Made by a program: the position numbers and the translations under genes
In this document: positions 42,822-51,453 of the stretch, piece after piece
How the letters are laid out: every line of letters begins with the position of its first letter
How positions within the stretch are numbered: the first letter of the stretch is position 1
The notes under the pieces: model-generated
Databases searched by the model: none
The model's input: the letters and a program-made list of their open reading frames with translations, nothing else
Told to the model about the DNA's origin: nothing
NCBI GenBank assembly: GCA_014655195.1
Contig: BNBH01000027.1
Location: 44,909 to 108,908 of the forward strand
Direction: 5' to 3'
Length of the DNA: 64,000 bases
From: Streptomyces cellulosae
GTDB taxonomy: Bacteria > Actinomycetota > Actinomycetes > Streptomycetales > Streptomycetaceae

Positions 42822-43250
42822 GTGTCCGCCGTTTCCCTCCTCCGCTCCGTCGCCACCCCGAAGAAGGCCGTTGTCGGCGCCGCCCTGACCGCCGCCACGT
42901 GCGGCACGCTGATCGCCGCCGCCCCCGCGCAGGCCACGACCACGGCAGCCCCCTCCTCCGCCGCCTCGGCCCAGGCGACCGCGAAGAAGATGATCGGCAA
43001 CTCGGCCGAGTTCCAGTGCTTCTCGAACATCGTGTCGCACGAGAGCGGCTGGAACCCGAAGGCCACCAACGCCTCCAGCGGCGCCTACGGCCTGGTCCAG
43101 GCGCTGCCGGCCTCGAAGATGGCCTCGGCCGGCTCGGACTGGAAGACCAACCCGGCCACCCAGATCAAGTGGGGCCTGGACTACATGAAGGACCGCTACG
43201 GCAGCGCCTGTGACGCCTGGTCCTTCTGGCAGGCCAACAACTGGTACTGA
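42822..43250 (+). CDS. Secreted SLT-type lytic transglycosylase (SwlA-like)
   Basis: 142 residues from GTG 42822 (GAAAGG upstream). A signal peptide (~1-38, AAAPAQA) leads to a minimal SLT domain: FQCFSNIVSHESGWNPKATN with catalytic Glu in HESGW, SSGAYGLVQALPASKMASAG, NPATQIKWGLDYMKDRYGSA, and SFWQANNWY at the end. It is one of the small single-domain hydrolases Streptomyces uses in growth and spore germination. A strong terminator follows. Confidence 0.92.
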   Translation: MSAVSLLRSVATPKKAVVGAALTAATCGTLIAAAPAQATTTAAPSSAASAQATAKKMIGNSAEFQCFSNIVSHESGWNPKATNASSGAYGLVQALPASKMASAGSDWKTNPATQIKWGLDYMKDRYGSACDAWSFWQANNWY

Positions 43251-43274
43251 CGAGCGAGCGTCACCCCTGATACC

Positions 43275-43313
43275 GAAGGCGGCGGCCCCCTGATCCCCGG
43301 GGCCGCCGCCTTC
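43275..43313 (+). terminator. Strong intrinsic terminator
   Basis: GAAGGCGGCGGCCCC / GGGGCCGCCGCCTTC, 15-bp perfect stem, 9-nt loop, 25 bp after the transglycosylase stop. Confidence 0.93.
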
Positions 43314-43320
43314 GCCCGTC

Positions 43321-43531
43321 TCAGCCCAGGACCAACGGCAGCCGCACGGCGGGACCGCCCAGCACGGCTGTTTCGCCGGCCGTGGGTCGGCGGTGGTGCA
43401 CACCAGGGCCGCGGGGTCGGCCAGTCCGGCGGCCCGCCCGGCCGCGGAGCCCACGTCGTCCAGATGGAACCTCAGCAGCGCGGGGTCGCCGTACGGAAGA
43501 AGTCACCGGTCACCGTGTCGTCGCGCGCCAT
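43321..43531 (-). pseudogene. Remnant of a small gene with two frame breaks
   Basis: From ATG 43531 the frame gives MARDDTVTGDFFRT and then stops. Shifting one frame gives GDPALLRFHLDDVGSAAGRA and AGLADPAALVCTTADPR. A second shift gives AGETAVLGGPAVRLPLVLG and a stop at 43321. The spliced product is a believable ~70-residue hydrophobic/polar mix, but I recognise no family. It could be a decayed gene or chance. Confidence 0.35.
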
Positions 43532-43551
43532 GCCCCGGACGGTAGGGCGCT

Positions 43552-44157
43552 TCAGATTTCCCCCACCGCCCGCAGCCACGCCGTGAAGTCCTCGATCAGT
43601 TCGGGCGGGTTGGCGGCCTCGGTGGCGTGGGCCTCCCAGCCGGGCCGGGCCATGTCGAAGACGACGACCGGCAGCGGCCGGCCCAGGACGCGCTCGATCA
43701 CCCCGTCGGCGTGCAGATGGCGGGCCAGGTCGATCACGGCGTCGCGGAAGTGGGCGCGCAGCAGTCCGGCGCGGGCGGCCGTGTCCTCGTCGCGCAGCAC
43801 CCGGTCCGGGTCGAACGCGCCGTCGTACCAGGCGCCGAGGGCGCGCACCTCCTCGACGTACACCTCGCTGCCGACCGGGTCCTCGGGGACGTTGCCGAGG
43901 GTCTCGAAGCCTTCGAGGAGCCAGTAGGCGTAGTTCCAGCGCGCCTCGCCGTCGTCGCCCGGGGTGTGCTCCCGCTCGTACCGGGTCTCGGTGTTGTAGC
44001 CGATGGCCACATAGGGGCGGCGGTCGTCGTCGTCCACCCGCCAGATGCGGAACGACAGGGCATAGATCTCGGGACGCAGGTCGGCGGGGAAGCGTTCCAG
44101 GACGCCGGCGGCCGCGGTGCGCAGATGGGCGAGGAAGGTCTCCGGTCGGTCGGTCAT
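43552..44157 (-). CDS. Conserved hypothetical protein
   Basis: 201 residues from ATG 44157. Soluble and mixed alpha/beta (FLAHLRTAAAGVLERFPADL, FRIWRVDDDDRRPYVAIGYN, ARWNYAYWLLEGFETLG, VVVFDMARPGWEAHATEAA). No catalytic motif is evident; the layout resembles uncharacterised DUF4303-like proteins, a weak comparison. It is monocistronic and divergent from the membrane protein gene at 44209 with only 51 bp between starts. Confidence 0.72.
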   Translation of the reverse strand: MTDRPETFLAHLRTAAAGVLERFPADLRPEIYALSFRIWRVDDDDRRPYVAIGYNTETRYEREHTPGDDGEARWNYAYWLLEGFETLGNVPEDPVGSEVYVEEVRALGAWYDGAFDPDRVLRDEDTAARAGLLRAHFRDAVIDLARHLHADGVIERVLGRPLPVVVFDMARPGWEAHATEAANPPELIEDFTAWLRAVGEI

Positions 44158-44208
44158 CGCAGGAGCATCCCATCCGTCAACGACAGTGGACGGCAGCCCC
44201 CTTGAGGA

Positions 44209-45888
44209 GTGAACGCGGGCACCGAGTATGACGTCCTCATGATCGTGCCCTCTGCCGACCTCACCCTGCTCCGGCGCCCGGACCCGGCCACGGAACGGAG
44301 CCACCCCTTCCGTTCCTTCTGCCGGCGTCGTCGTACACCGCTCCTGGCCACCCTCGCCGTGCTGCCGCTGTACGCGCTGTGGTGGGCCGTGCTGGCGACC
44401 GGCGGCGGCGACCTCGCCGCCCAGGACGCGTGGGCGGGGTTCGCGGGGCGGCACGGCTCGTCGGCGTACAACCTGTTCTGGTACGGCGGCATGCACACCG
44501 CCAACTACAGCCTGATGTCCCCGTACTTGATGGCGGCCGTCGGCGTGCGGGCGCTCACCGTGGCGTCCGGTCTCGCCGCCACCTGGATCGCGGCGGTGCT
44601 GGTGGAGCGGGTGGAGCCGCGCCGGCCGCTCGCGCCGGCGCTGCTCGCGGCGCTCGGTCTGTGGGGCAACGTGGCCTCGGGGCGCACCACGTTCGCCCTC
44701 GGGGTGGCCTTCGGACTGGCCGCGTGTCTGTACCTCACCGGGCACGGGGGCCGGCAGAAACGTCTCGTCCTCACCGGCGCCTACGCCGCGCTCGCCACCA
44801 TGGCGTCCCCGGTCGCGGGGCTGTTCCTCGCCGTCGTCGGGGCGGGCCTCGTCCTGGTGCGGCGGCCAGGACCCGCCGTCGCCCTGCTCGTCCCGCCCGC
44901 GCTGGTGGTGGGCGCGACCAGTCTGCTCTTCCCCTTCCAGGGCGAGCAGTTGATGCCCGCGGGCCGCATATGGATACCCGCGTCCCTGGGCCTCGCGGTC
45001 GCGGTGCTGTCACCGCCGGCCTGGCGGGCGGCACGGTGGAGCGGCGCGGTCTACGCGGCCGGGACCGTGCTCGTGTATCTGATCCCCTCCCCCGTCGGCA
45101 CGAACGTCGAGCGGTTCGCGGAGTACGCGGCGCCCGTCGCGCTGATGGCGGCCCTGCTCGCGCAGCCCCGACTCCGGCCGGTGCGCCGCGCCCTGCTCGT
45201 GGCGGCGCTGGTGTTCTCCTCCGGGTGGACCGTCAAGAAGACCGTCGACGACCTGAAGGTGTCCACGGACGTCCCCGCCTGGGCGGCGCAGACGGACGGC
45301 GTCGTACGGGCGTTGGAGTCGCTGGGCGCCGACCGGGCGCGGGTGGAGGCGGTGCCCGCCCGCAACCACCGGGAGGCGGTGGCGCTCGCCCCGCACGTGC
45401 ATCTCGCGCGGGGCTGGAACCGGCAGCTCGACATGGAGCGGGCCCGGCTGTTCTACGACGGCTCGTTCTCCGCGGCCACCTACCGCGCGTGGCTGGACCG
45501 GTGGGCGGTCGGGTTCGTGGTGCTGCACGACGGCAGGCCCGACGGGTACGCCGAGGAGGAGGCGCGGCTGGTGCGGGAGCGGCGGCCCGACTGGCTGGTG
45601 CCGGTCTGGCGGGACGCGCACTGGGAGGTGTTCCGGGTGCGGGACGCGGTGCCGCTGGTGTCCGCGCCGGGGTCGGTGGTGCGCACCTCCGGCGCGGAGC
45701 TGGTGCTGCGGGTGGCGCGGCCGGGCGCGGTGACCGTGCGGATCGCGTACTCGCCGTGGCTGCGGGTGGACGGCGGCCGGTGCCTGTCCCGGGCGGGCGA
45801 GTTCACCCGGCTCACCGTGTCCGCGCCCGGCGAGTACCGGATCAGCTCGGAGTACGGTCCCTCTCCGGCACCGGCGGCCCGCTGCTGA
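44209..45888 (+). CDS. Multi-pass membrane protein, probable polyisoprenyl-dependent glycosyltransferase-like
   Basis: 559 residues. About nine to ten hydrophobic helices lie between residues ~45 and 350 (LATLAVLPLYALWWAVLATG, SPYLMAAVGVRALTVASGLA, AGLFLAVVGAGLVLVRRPGP). A soluble C-terminal domain (~365-559, NRQLDMERARLFYDGSFSAA, WLRVDGGRCLSRAGEF) is probably extracytoplasmic. It resembles GT-C style proteins such as YfhO-like or arabinosyl/mannosyltransferases, without a certain family. GTG 44209 has a poorly spaced GAGGA; ATG 44239 is the alternative start. Its 3' end overlaps the convergent gene by 47 bp. Confidence 0.7.
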   Translation: MNAGTEYDVLMIVPSADLTLLRRPDPATERSHPFRSFCRRRRTPLLATLAVLPLYALWWAVLATGGGDLAAQDAWAGFAGRHGSSAYNLFWYGGMHTANYSLMSPYLMAAVGVRALTVASGLAATWIAAVLVERVEPRRPLAPALLAALGLWGNVASGRTTFALGVAFGLAACLYLTGHGGRQKRLVLTGAYAALATMASPVAGLFLAVVGAGLVLVRRPGPAVALLVPPALVVGATSLLFPFQGEQLMPAGRIWIPASLGLAVAVLSPPAWRAARWSGAVYAAGTVLVYLIPSPVGTNVERFAEYAAPVALMAALLAQPRLRPVRRALLVAALVFSSGWTVKKTVDDLKVSTDVPAWAAQTDGVVRALESLGADRARVEAVPARNHREAVALAPHVHLARGWNRQLDMERARLFYDGSFSAATYRAWLDRWAVGFVVLHDGRPDGYAEEEARLVRERRPDWLVPVWRDAHWEVFRVRDAVPLVSAPGSVVRTSGAELVLRVARPGAVTVRIAYSPWLRVDGGRCLSRAGEFTRLTVSAPGEYRISSEYGPSPAPAARC

Positions 45889-47911
45889 CCTCCTTCGTCC
45901 CGGTCGCCTCGGCCACCGCCGTGACCGTGCGGGCCCGGGGCCCCTGGAACAGGTACGTCAGCCCGAAGCCGGCGCCGACGACGACCGCGCCGCCGGCCGC
46001 GTCCAGGATCCAGTGGTTGCCGGTCGCGACGATCGCGGCGGCCGTGAACAGCGGGTGCAGCAGCCCGAGGGCCTTCATCCACGCCTTGGGCGCGATGACC
46101 GCGATCACCACGCCGCACCACAGCGACCAGCCGAAGTGCAGCGAGGGCATCGCCGCGTACTGGTTGGTGAGCGCGGTGAGCGTGCCGTAGTCGGGCTTGG
46201 AGAAGTCCTGGACCCCGTGGACGGTGTCGATGATGCCGAGGTCCGGCATCAGTCGCGGCGGGGCCAGCGGGTACAGCCAGAAGCCGACCAGGGCGAGCAG
46301 GGTGGCGAATCCGAGGGCGGAGCGCGCCCAGCGGTAGTGGACGGGGCGGCGCCAGTAGAGCAGGCCGAGCACCGTCAGCGGCACCACGAAGTGGAACGAC
46401 GTGTAGTAGAAGTCGAAGAACTGCCGCAGCCAGCCGATCTCCACCACCGCGTGGTTGACCGCGTGCTCGATGTCCATGTGGAGCACGCGCTCCAGATCGA
46501 GGATCTGCTGTCCGTGCTCCTCGGCGCGGGCGCGGCCCGCCTCGTTGTCGCCGTCGATCGCGGCCAGCCGCACCTTGGCGTACCCGGCGTAGGTGACGCG
46601 GATGAGCAGCAGCTCCAGCAGCAGGTTCGGCCGGATCAGCACCCGCCGCAGGAACGGCAGCAGCGGCACGAACCCGAACCGGGCCGGCACGGGCGGGGCG
46701 TACGGCGTGGGCACCGGGTCGCGGAAGTACGGCGAGGTGCGGCTGAGGAACGGCACGGCGGTGGCGGCGGCCAGCGCGGCGAGCAGCACCACGTTGTCGC
46801 GCAGCGGGTGCAGGAACGCCATGTTCGGCAGCATCATCTTGGCCGGCAGCGTCATCACCAGGACGACGGCGACGGGCCACACCAGCCGGTCGCGGGCGCG
46901 CGTGCCGACCCGGCCGACGACGGTGAGCAGCACCCACAGCAGCTGGTGCTGCCACGCCGTCGGGGACACCGCTATGGCGGCGCACCCCGTGATGCCGACG
47001 GCGAGGAGCAGCTGGCCGTCGCGGGCGTAGTGCACGGCGCGCCTCAGGCCGAGCGTGACGACGACGGCGCCGAGCAGCAGGAACACGGCGATCTCCAGCG
47101 GGCCTGCGAGGCCGAGGCGGAGCAGCGCACCGTGCAGGGACTGGTTGGCGAGGGCGTCGGCGGGGCCGCCGAGCCCGACGCCCGCCAGGTGGTGCACCCA
47201 GTAGGCGGCGGAGTCCTGCGGCATGGCGGCCCAGGCGAGCGCGGTCGCCGAGGCGAAGGTGACGGCCGTGACGGTGGCGGCCTGGCGGCGGCCGGTGAGC
47301 CACAGCAGCGGCGCGAACAGCAGCAGGGTCGGCTGGAGGGCCGCCGCGACGCCGACGAGGACGCCGCCGGCCCGCTGGCCGTGGGCGACGAAGCAGCCGA
47401 GCAGGACGAGCAGCACCGGGATGATGCTGGTCTGGCCGAGCCACAGGGTGTTGCGCACCGGCAGGGACACCATGAGCAGGCTGACCGCGACGGGCGCGGC
47501 GAGCAGCGCGGTGCGCCGGCCGACCGGCTGGGGCAGGGCGCGGGCGGCGATCAGCGCCAGCGCCACCACGAGCAGCAGGGTGCCGAAGGTCCAGCCCCAG
47601 CCGAGGGTCTCCTCGGCCGATCTGGTGAGCGGTTTGAGGACCAGCCCGCCGAAGGGCGTGCCGGTGAACTCGGTGGAGTCGTAGAGGGAGCCGCTGACGT
47701 GCAGCACGCCCTCGGGGCCCACCCAGGTCTCCAGGTCGGTCAGGCGTTCACCGCTGGGGGTGGTGAGGACGAGGGTGACCTGGCGCACCGCGAGGACGGC
47801 GGCGAGCAGCCACAGTCCCAGGCGCGCCGCCCGCAGCCGTGCCCGGGCGCCGCCCACGGCCGTCGCGCCGAACGCCTCGGCCGTCCGCCCACTGTGTTCC
47901 GCATTCGCCAC
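45842..47911 (-). CDS. Bifunctional GT87 glycosyltransferase / PAP2 phosphatase-family protein
   Basis: 689 residues from GTG 47911. The N-terminal ~400 residues are a GT87-type polyprenol-sugar-dependent transferase (WLGQTSIIPVLLVLLGCFVA, GVLVGVAAALQPTLLLFAPL, SPTAWQHQLLWVLL). The C-terminal ~230 residues are a PAP2/inositol-phosphorylceramide-synthase-like domain: FYYTSFHFVVPLTVLGLLYW, YPLAPPRLMPDLGIIDTVHG, and catalytic YAAMPSLHFGWSLW with GNHWILDAAGG. It may transfer mannosyl or phospho-head groups in the membrane. Together with the converging membrane protein it suggests an envelope-glycan locus. Confidence 0.85.
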   Translation of the reverse strand: MANAEHSGRTAEAFGATAVGGARARLRAARLGLWLLAAVLAVRQVTLVLTTPSGERLTDLETWVGPEGVLHVSGSLYDSTEFTGTPFGGLVLKPLTRSAEETLGWGWTFGTLLLVVALALIAARALPQPVGRRTALLAAPVAVSLLMVSLPVRNTLWLGQTSIIPVLLVLLGCFVAHGQRAGGVLVGVAAALQPTLLLFAPLLWLTGRRQAATVTAVTFASATALAWAAMPQDSAAYWVHHLAGVGLGGPADALANQSLHGALLRLGLAGPLEIAVFLLLGAVVVTLGLRRAVHYARDGQLLLAVGITGCAAIAVSPTAWQHQLLWVLLTVVGRVGTRARDRLVWPVAVVLVMTLPAKMMLPNMAFLHPLRDNVVLLAALAAATAVPFLSRTSPYFRDPVPTPYAPPVPARFGFVPLLPFLRRVLIRPNLLLELLLIRVTYAGYAKVRLAAIDGDNEAGRARAEEHGQQILDLERVLHMDIEHAVNHAVVEIGWLRQFFDFYYTSFHFVVPLTVLGLLYWRRPVHYRWARSALGFATLLALVGFWLYPLAPPRLMPDLGIIDTVHGVQDFSKPDYGTLTALTNQYAAMPSLHFGWSLWCGVVIAVIAPKAWMKALGLLHPLFTAAAIVATGNHWILDAAGGAVVVGAGFGLTYLFQGPRARTVTAVAEATGTKEVSSGPPVPERDRTPS

Positions 47912-48185
47912 GCCTCGTCGGCCTCCCGCCCCGTTGTCGCCCCGCGCGTCCCGTGCGGGGGTCGTGCGTGCGCGGCCCCGCAGGGCGCGCACCCCTCGAC
48001 GAAGACGCCGGACACCGCCGCTTCACCTGACGGCCCTCTCTCTTTTGTCCGGATGACGATAGTCCGCGCGGGATGCGGTTGCCTCGGGGCGACGCGAGAA
48101 GGATCACAACCGGCCACCCCCGGCGGAGATCGCCTGGATCGCGACGTTCCTGCGTATCCCGCATTTCCGTGCAGTATGCATCGAT

Positions 48186-48207
48186 CCCCGTACCGTACGT
48201 AACGGGG
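48186..48207 (+). promoter_or_regulatory. Palindrome upstream of the symporter gene
   Basis: CCCCGT (48186-48191) and ACGGGG (48202-48207) flank a CGTACG core. This 22-bp near-palindrome is a candidate operator ~95 bp before the TTG start. Confidence 0.42.
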
Positions 48208-48300
48208 AAACGCCGCCTATCGTCGCTGGCTTCGGCCCGCCCGACAGTGCCGCCGCGCGGACCCGTCCCTGTTCCCGACGAAAGGCAGGCGAGCGAAGTC

Positions 48301-49728
48301 TTGTCGACTGCTCAGGTCGCCCATCACTCCGTCGCCCCCGGTCCCGCCGGTTCCCCCCAGGCCGGTGCGGCACAGGCACCCGACCCCTCCCTCGGTCCCC
48401 CGACGGTCACCGACCCCGCGCTGGTCAAGCGCGCCGTGAAGGCGGCCGCGCTCGGCAACGCCATGGAATGGTTCGACTTCGGTGTCTACAGCTACATCGC
48501 CGTCACCCTCGGCAAGGTCTTCTTCCCCACGGGCAACGCCACCGCGCAGCTGCTCTCCACGTTCGGCGCCTTCGCCGCGGCCTTCCTGGTCCGCCCGCTC
48601 GGCGGCATGGTCTTCGGCCCGCTCGGCGACCGCGTGGGCCGGCAGAAGGTCCTCGCCCTCACGATGATCATGATGGCGGCGGGCACCTTCGCCATCGGCC
48701 TGATCCCCTCCTACGCCGCGATCGGCGTGGGCGCCCCGATCCTGCTGCTGGCGGCCCGCCTGGTGCAGGGCTTCTCCACCGGCGGCGAGTACGCCGGCGC
48801 CTCCACCTTCATCGCCGAGTACGCCCCCGACAAACGGCGCGGCTTCCTCGGCAGCTGGCTGGAGTTCGGCACGCTCGCCGGATACATCGGCGGCGCGGGT
48901 CTGGTGACCCTGATGACGGCGCTGCTGTCCACGGACGACCTGCTCTCCTGGGGCTGGCGCATCCCGTTCCTGATCGCGGGCCCGATGGGCGTCATCGGCC
49001 TCTACCTGCGCATGCGCCTGGAGGAGACCCCCGCCTTCGCCGCCGAGGTCGCCAAGGCCGAGACCGAGCGGCCCAAGGTGCCGCTGCGCGAGACGGTCAC
49101 GGGCCAGTGGCGCGCGCTGCTGCTGTGCGTCGGCCTGGTGCTGGTCTTCAACGTCACCGACTACATGCTGCTGTCGTACATGCCGAGCTACCTCACCAGC
49201 GAGCTGGGCTACGACGCCACGCACGGCCTGGTCGTCGTCCTCGGCGTGATGGTGCTGATGATGATCGTGCAGCCGTTCGTGGGCGCGCTGACCGACCGGG
49301 TGGGCCGCCGCCCGGTGATGGCGGCCGGCTGCGCGGGATTCCTCGCGCTGTCCGTGCCCGCGCTGCTGCTGATCCGCGACGGCGGGCTGCTCGCGGTCGC
49401 CACCGGCATGGGCGCGCTCGGCCTGCTGCTCGTCTGCTTCACCGCGGCGATGCCGTCCGCGCTGCCCGCGCTGTTCCCCACCCGGGTCCGCTACGGCTCG
49501 CTGTCGATCGGCTTCAACGTCTCCGTGTCCCTGTTCGGCGGCACGACCCCGCTGGTGGTGACCGCGCTGATCGGCGCCACCGGCGACGTGATGATGCCCG
49601 CCTACTACATGATGGCGGCCGCCGTGATCGGCGGGTTCGCGGTGTGGCGCATGGCCGAGTCGGCCGGCCGCCCGCTGCCCGGCTCGCCCCCGTCGCTGGA
49701 GCCCGGGACACACCCGGAAAAGGTCTGA
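48301..49728 (+). CDS. proP: ProP-like MFS metabolite:H+ symporter
   Basis: 475 residues from TTG 48301 (MSTAQVAHHS-type start; ribosome site weak, GCGAAG 3-8 bp upstream). The MHS family features are clear: GNAMEWFDFGVYSYIAVTLG, FLVRPLGGMVFGPLGDRVGR, QGFSTGGEYAGASTFIAEYA, FNVTDYMLLSYMPSYL, PTRVRYGSLSIGFNVSVSLF. ProP-type symporters import proline and glycine betaine with protons in osmoadaptation; other MHS members take citrate or ketoglutarate, so the substrate is inferred. The symbol is by homology. Confidence 0.85.
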   Translation: MSTAQVAHHSVAPGPAGSPQAGAAQAPDPSLGPPTVTDPALVKRAVKAAALGNAMEWFDFGVYSYIAVTLGKVFFPTGNATAQLLSTFGAFAAAFLVRPLGGMVFGPLGDRVGRQKVLALTMIMMAAGTFAIGLIPSYAAIGVGAPILLLAARLVQGFSTGGEYAGASTFIAEYAPDKRRGFLGSWLEFGTLAGYIGGAGLVTLMTALLSTDDLLSWGWRIPFLIAGPMGVIGLYLRMRLEETPAFAAEVAKAETERPKVPLRETVTGQWRALLLCVGLVLVFNVTDYMLLSYMPSYLTSELGYDATHGLVVVLGVMVLMMIVQPFVGALTDRVGRRPVMAAGCAGFLALSVPALLLIRDGGLLAVATGMGALGLLLVCFTAAMPSALPALFPTRVRYGSLSIGFNVSVSLFGGTTPLVVTALIGATGDVMMPAYYMMAAAVIGGFAVWRMAESAGRPLPGSPPSLEPGTHPEKV

Positions 49729-49806
49729 CATCCCGGGGCCGCGCCCCGTATCTTCGACAGCCGATCCGGCCGGGCCGTCCGGCCGGCCCGGCGGAAGGCA
49801 CCCTGC

Positions 49807-50484
49807 ATGAGCGAGGCGCGGCTCTGGAACGCGGTGGACGACTACTTCACCGAGCGGCTGCTCGGCGACGACCCGGACGACGCCCTGACGGCGGCGCTGC
49901 GCGACAGCGACGCCGCCGGCCTCCCGCCCATCGCCGTCTCCCCCCTCCAGGGCAAGCTGCTCCAGCTCCTCGCCCGGATCCAGGGCGCTCGGCGCGTCCT
50001 GGAGATCGGCACGCTCGGCGGCTACAGCACCATCTGGCTGGGCCGCGCGCTGCCCGCCGACGGACACCTGGTCACCCTCGAGTACGACCCCCGGCACGCC
50101 GAGGTCGCCGTCCGCAACATCGCCCGCGCCGGTCTCGCCGAGCAGGTGGAGGTGCGGGTCGGCCCGGCGCTGGAGTCGCTGCCGAAGCTCGCGGACGAGC
50201 AGCCGCCTCCGTTCGACCTGGTGTTCATCGACGCCGACAAGGCGAACAACCCGCACTACGTCGAGTGGGCGCTGCGCCTCACGGCGGCGGGCAGCCTGAT
50301 CGTCCTCGACAACGTGGTGCGCGGCGGCCGGGTCGCCGACCCGGACAACACCGACCCGGACGTGCTGGGCACCCGCGCCGCCCTGGAGATGTTCGGCACC
50401 CACCCGCGGCTCGACGCCACCGCGGTCCAGACGGTCGGGGTCAAGGACCACGACGGGTTCGCGCTGGCACGCGTGGTGTCCTGA
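49807..50484 (+). CDS. SAM-dependent O-methyltransferase (COMT-like, family 3)
   Basis: 225 residues. It has LPPIAVSPLQGKLLQLLARI, motif I RVLEIGTLGGYSTIWLGRAL, VTLEYDPRHAEVAVRNI, LVFIDADKANNPHYVEWALR (metal-binding Asp) and LIVLDNVVRGGRVADPDN, the standard layout of small catechol or caffeoyl-CoA type O-methyltransferases. A divalent-metal-dependent reaction on a catechol-like hydroxyl is expected. GGAAGG lies 9-14 bp upstream of the ATG. Confidence 0.92.
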   Translation: MSEARLWNAVDDYFTERLLGDDPDDALTAALRDSDAAGLPPIAVSPLQGKLLQLLARIQGARRVLEIGTLGGYSTIWLGRALPADGHLVTLEYDPRHAEVAVRNIARAGLAEQVEVRVGPALESLPKLADEQPPPFDLVFIDADKANNPHYVEWALRLTAAGSLIVLDNVVRGGRVADPDNTDPDVLGTRAALEMFGTHPRLDATAVQTVGVKDHDGFALARVVS

Positions 50485-50508
50485 GCGGACGCAGGAGCCT
50501 GGGCGGGC

Positions 50509-50901
50509 TCAGATCTCGTGGTAGAAGCCCACGTTGACGCTGCGCGGGGCGGTGCGGTCCAGGATCACGGCCTCGCCGCTGCCGCCCCGGGGCAGCGGCA
50601 CGGTCCCGCCGTACGCGACCGGCTGGGCGTACTCCCCGACGGTCAGCCGCACCTCCGACGACGGCTCGGGCAGCGAACCGCGCAGCCAGGTCAGCTGCCA
50701 GCTGCCGTCCTGCGCGCACTGGAACTCCAGGTGCACCCGTGACACGAACAGCCAGTCGTCCGGCGTCGCCAGCCGGCACAGGGACGTGTCCCGCCCCACC
50801 CGCAGCACGGTGCCCGGCTCGCTGGGCGCGTCGGCCATCAGCATCCCGGCCGTGGCGCCCGATTCCGCCGCTGACACCGCGGCCATGGTGAGTTCGAGCA
50901 C
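50509..50901 (-). CDS. Small FHA-like protein
   Basis: 130 residues from GTG 50901, preceded by a near-ideal AGGAGGAG with 5-nt spacing. It has TVLRVGRDTSLCRLATPDDW followed by LFVSRVHLEFQCAQDGSWQL: the GR, S-R-x-H and strand pattern of FHA phosphothreonine-binding domains. No other domain is fused, so it would act as a stand-alone adaptor. It is monocistronic, divergent from DUF1992. Confidence 0.75.
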   Translation of the reverse strand: MLELTMAAVSAAESGATAGMLMADAPSEPGTVLRVGRDTSLCRLATPDDWLFVSRVHLEFQCAQDGSWQLTWLRGSLPEPSSEVRLTVGEYAQPVAYGGTVPLPRGGSGEAVILDRTAPRSVNVGFYHEI

Positions 50902-51003
50902 GTGCGCTCCTCCTGAGAGGTCCTGGGGCCGGGACGGCCGGATCGGCCGCCCGCCGCCAGATGATAAAACGCCCGGCCGTACCGCGTCCGGCACAATGGG
51001 GTC

Positions 51004-51453
51004 ATGACCGAGCGGAAGCCACCGGGTGTCTCCTTCGAGAGCTGGGTCGACAAGCAGATCCGCGACGCCGGGGCGCGCGGGGAGTTCGAACGGCTCGAAG
51101 GCGCCGGCCGTCCGCTGCCGCCCGAGATCGAGAGCACCTACGACGAACTGTGGTGGGTCAAGCGGAAGATGGTCCGCGAGGGCATGTCGGTGCTGCCGCC
51201 GACGCTGGCCCTGCGCAAGGAGGCCGAGGACGCCCTTGAGGCGGCCCTCGCGGCCCCTTCGGAACGGATCGTGCGGAAGATCCTCGCGGACATCAACGCG
51301 AAGATCAGCGACATGATGTTCAAGCCGCCGCCCGGCCCCCCGCTGGGCAAGAAGCCGTACGACGTCGAGGACGTCGTACGCCAATGGCGGGAGCGCCGGG
51401 CGGCGTCGGAAGGACGGGGCGGACCTGGCGGGCGGGGCGGCTCAGACGTGTAG
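51004..51453 (+). CDS. DUF1992 (DnaJ-homologue-like) protein
   Basis: 149 residues. It has the DUF1992 hallmarks: SWVDKQIRDAGARGEFERLE, GAGRPLPPEI, WWVKRKMVREGMSVLPPTLA, LRKEAEDALEAALAAPSERI, DINAKISDMMF. Family members are small helical proteins called DnaJ homologues (DNAJC28), without an HPD motif here. The 3' end overlaps the converging gene by 12 bp. Confidence 0.9.
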   Translation: MTERKPPGVSFESWVDKQIRDAGARGEFERLEGAGRPLPPEIESTYDELWWVKRKMVREGMSVLPPTLALRKEAEDALEAALAAPSERIVRKILADINAKISDMMFKPPPGPPLGKKPYDVEDVVRQWRERRAASEGRGGPGGRGGSDV

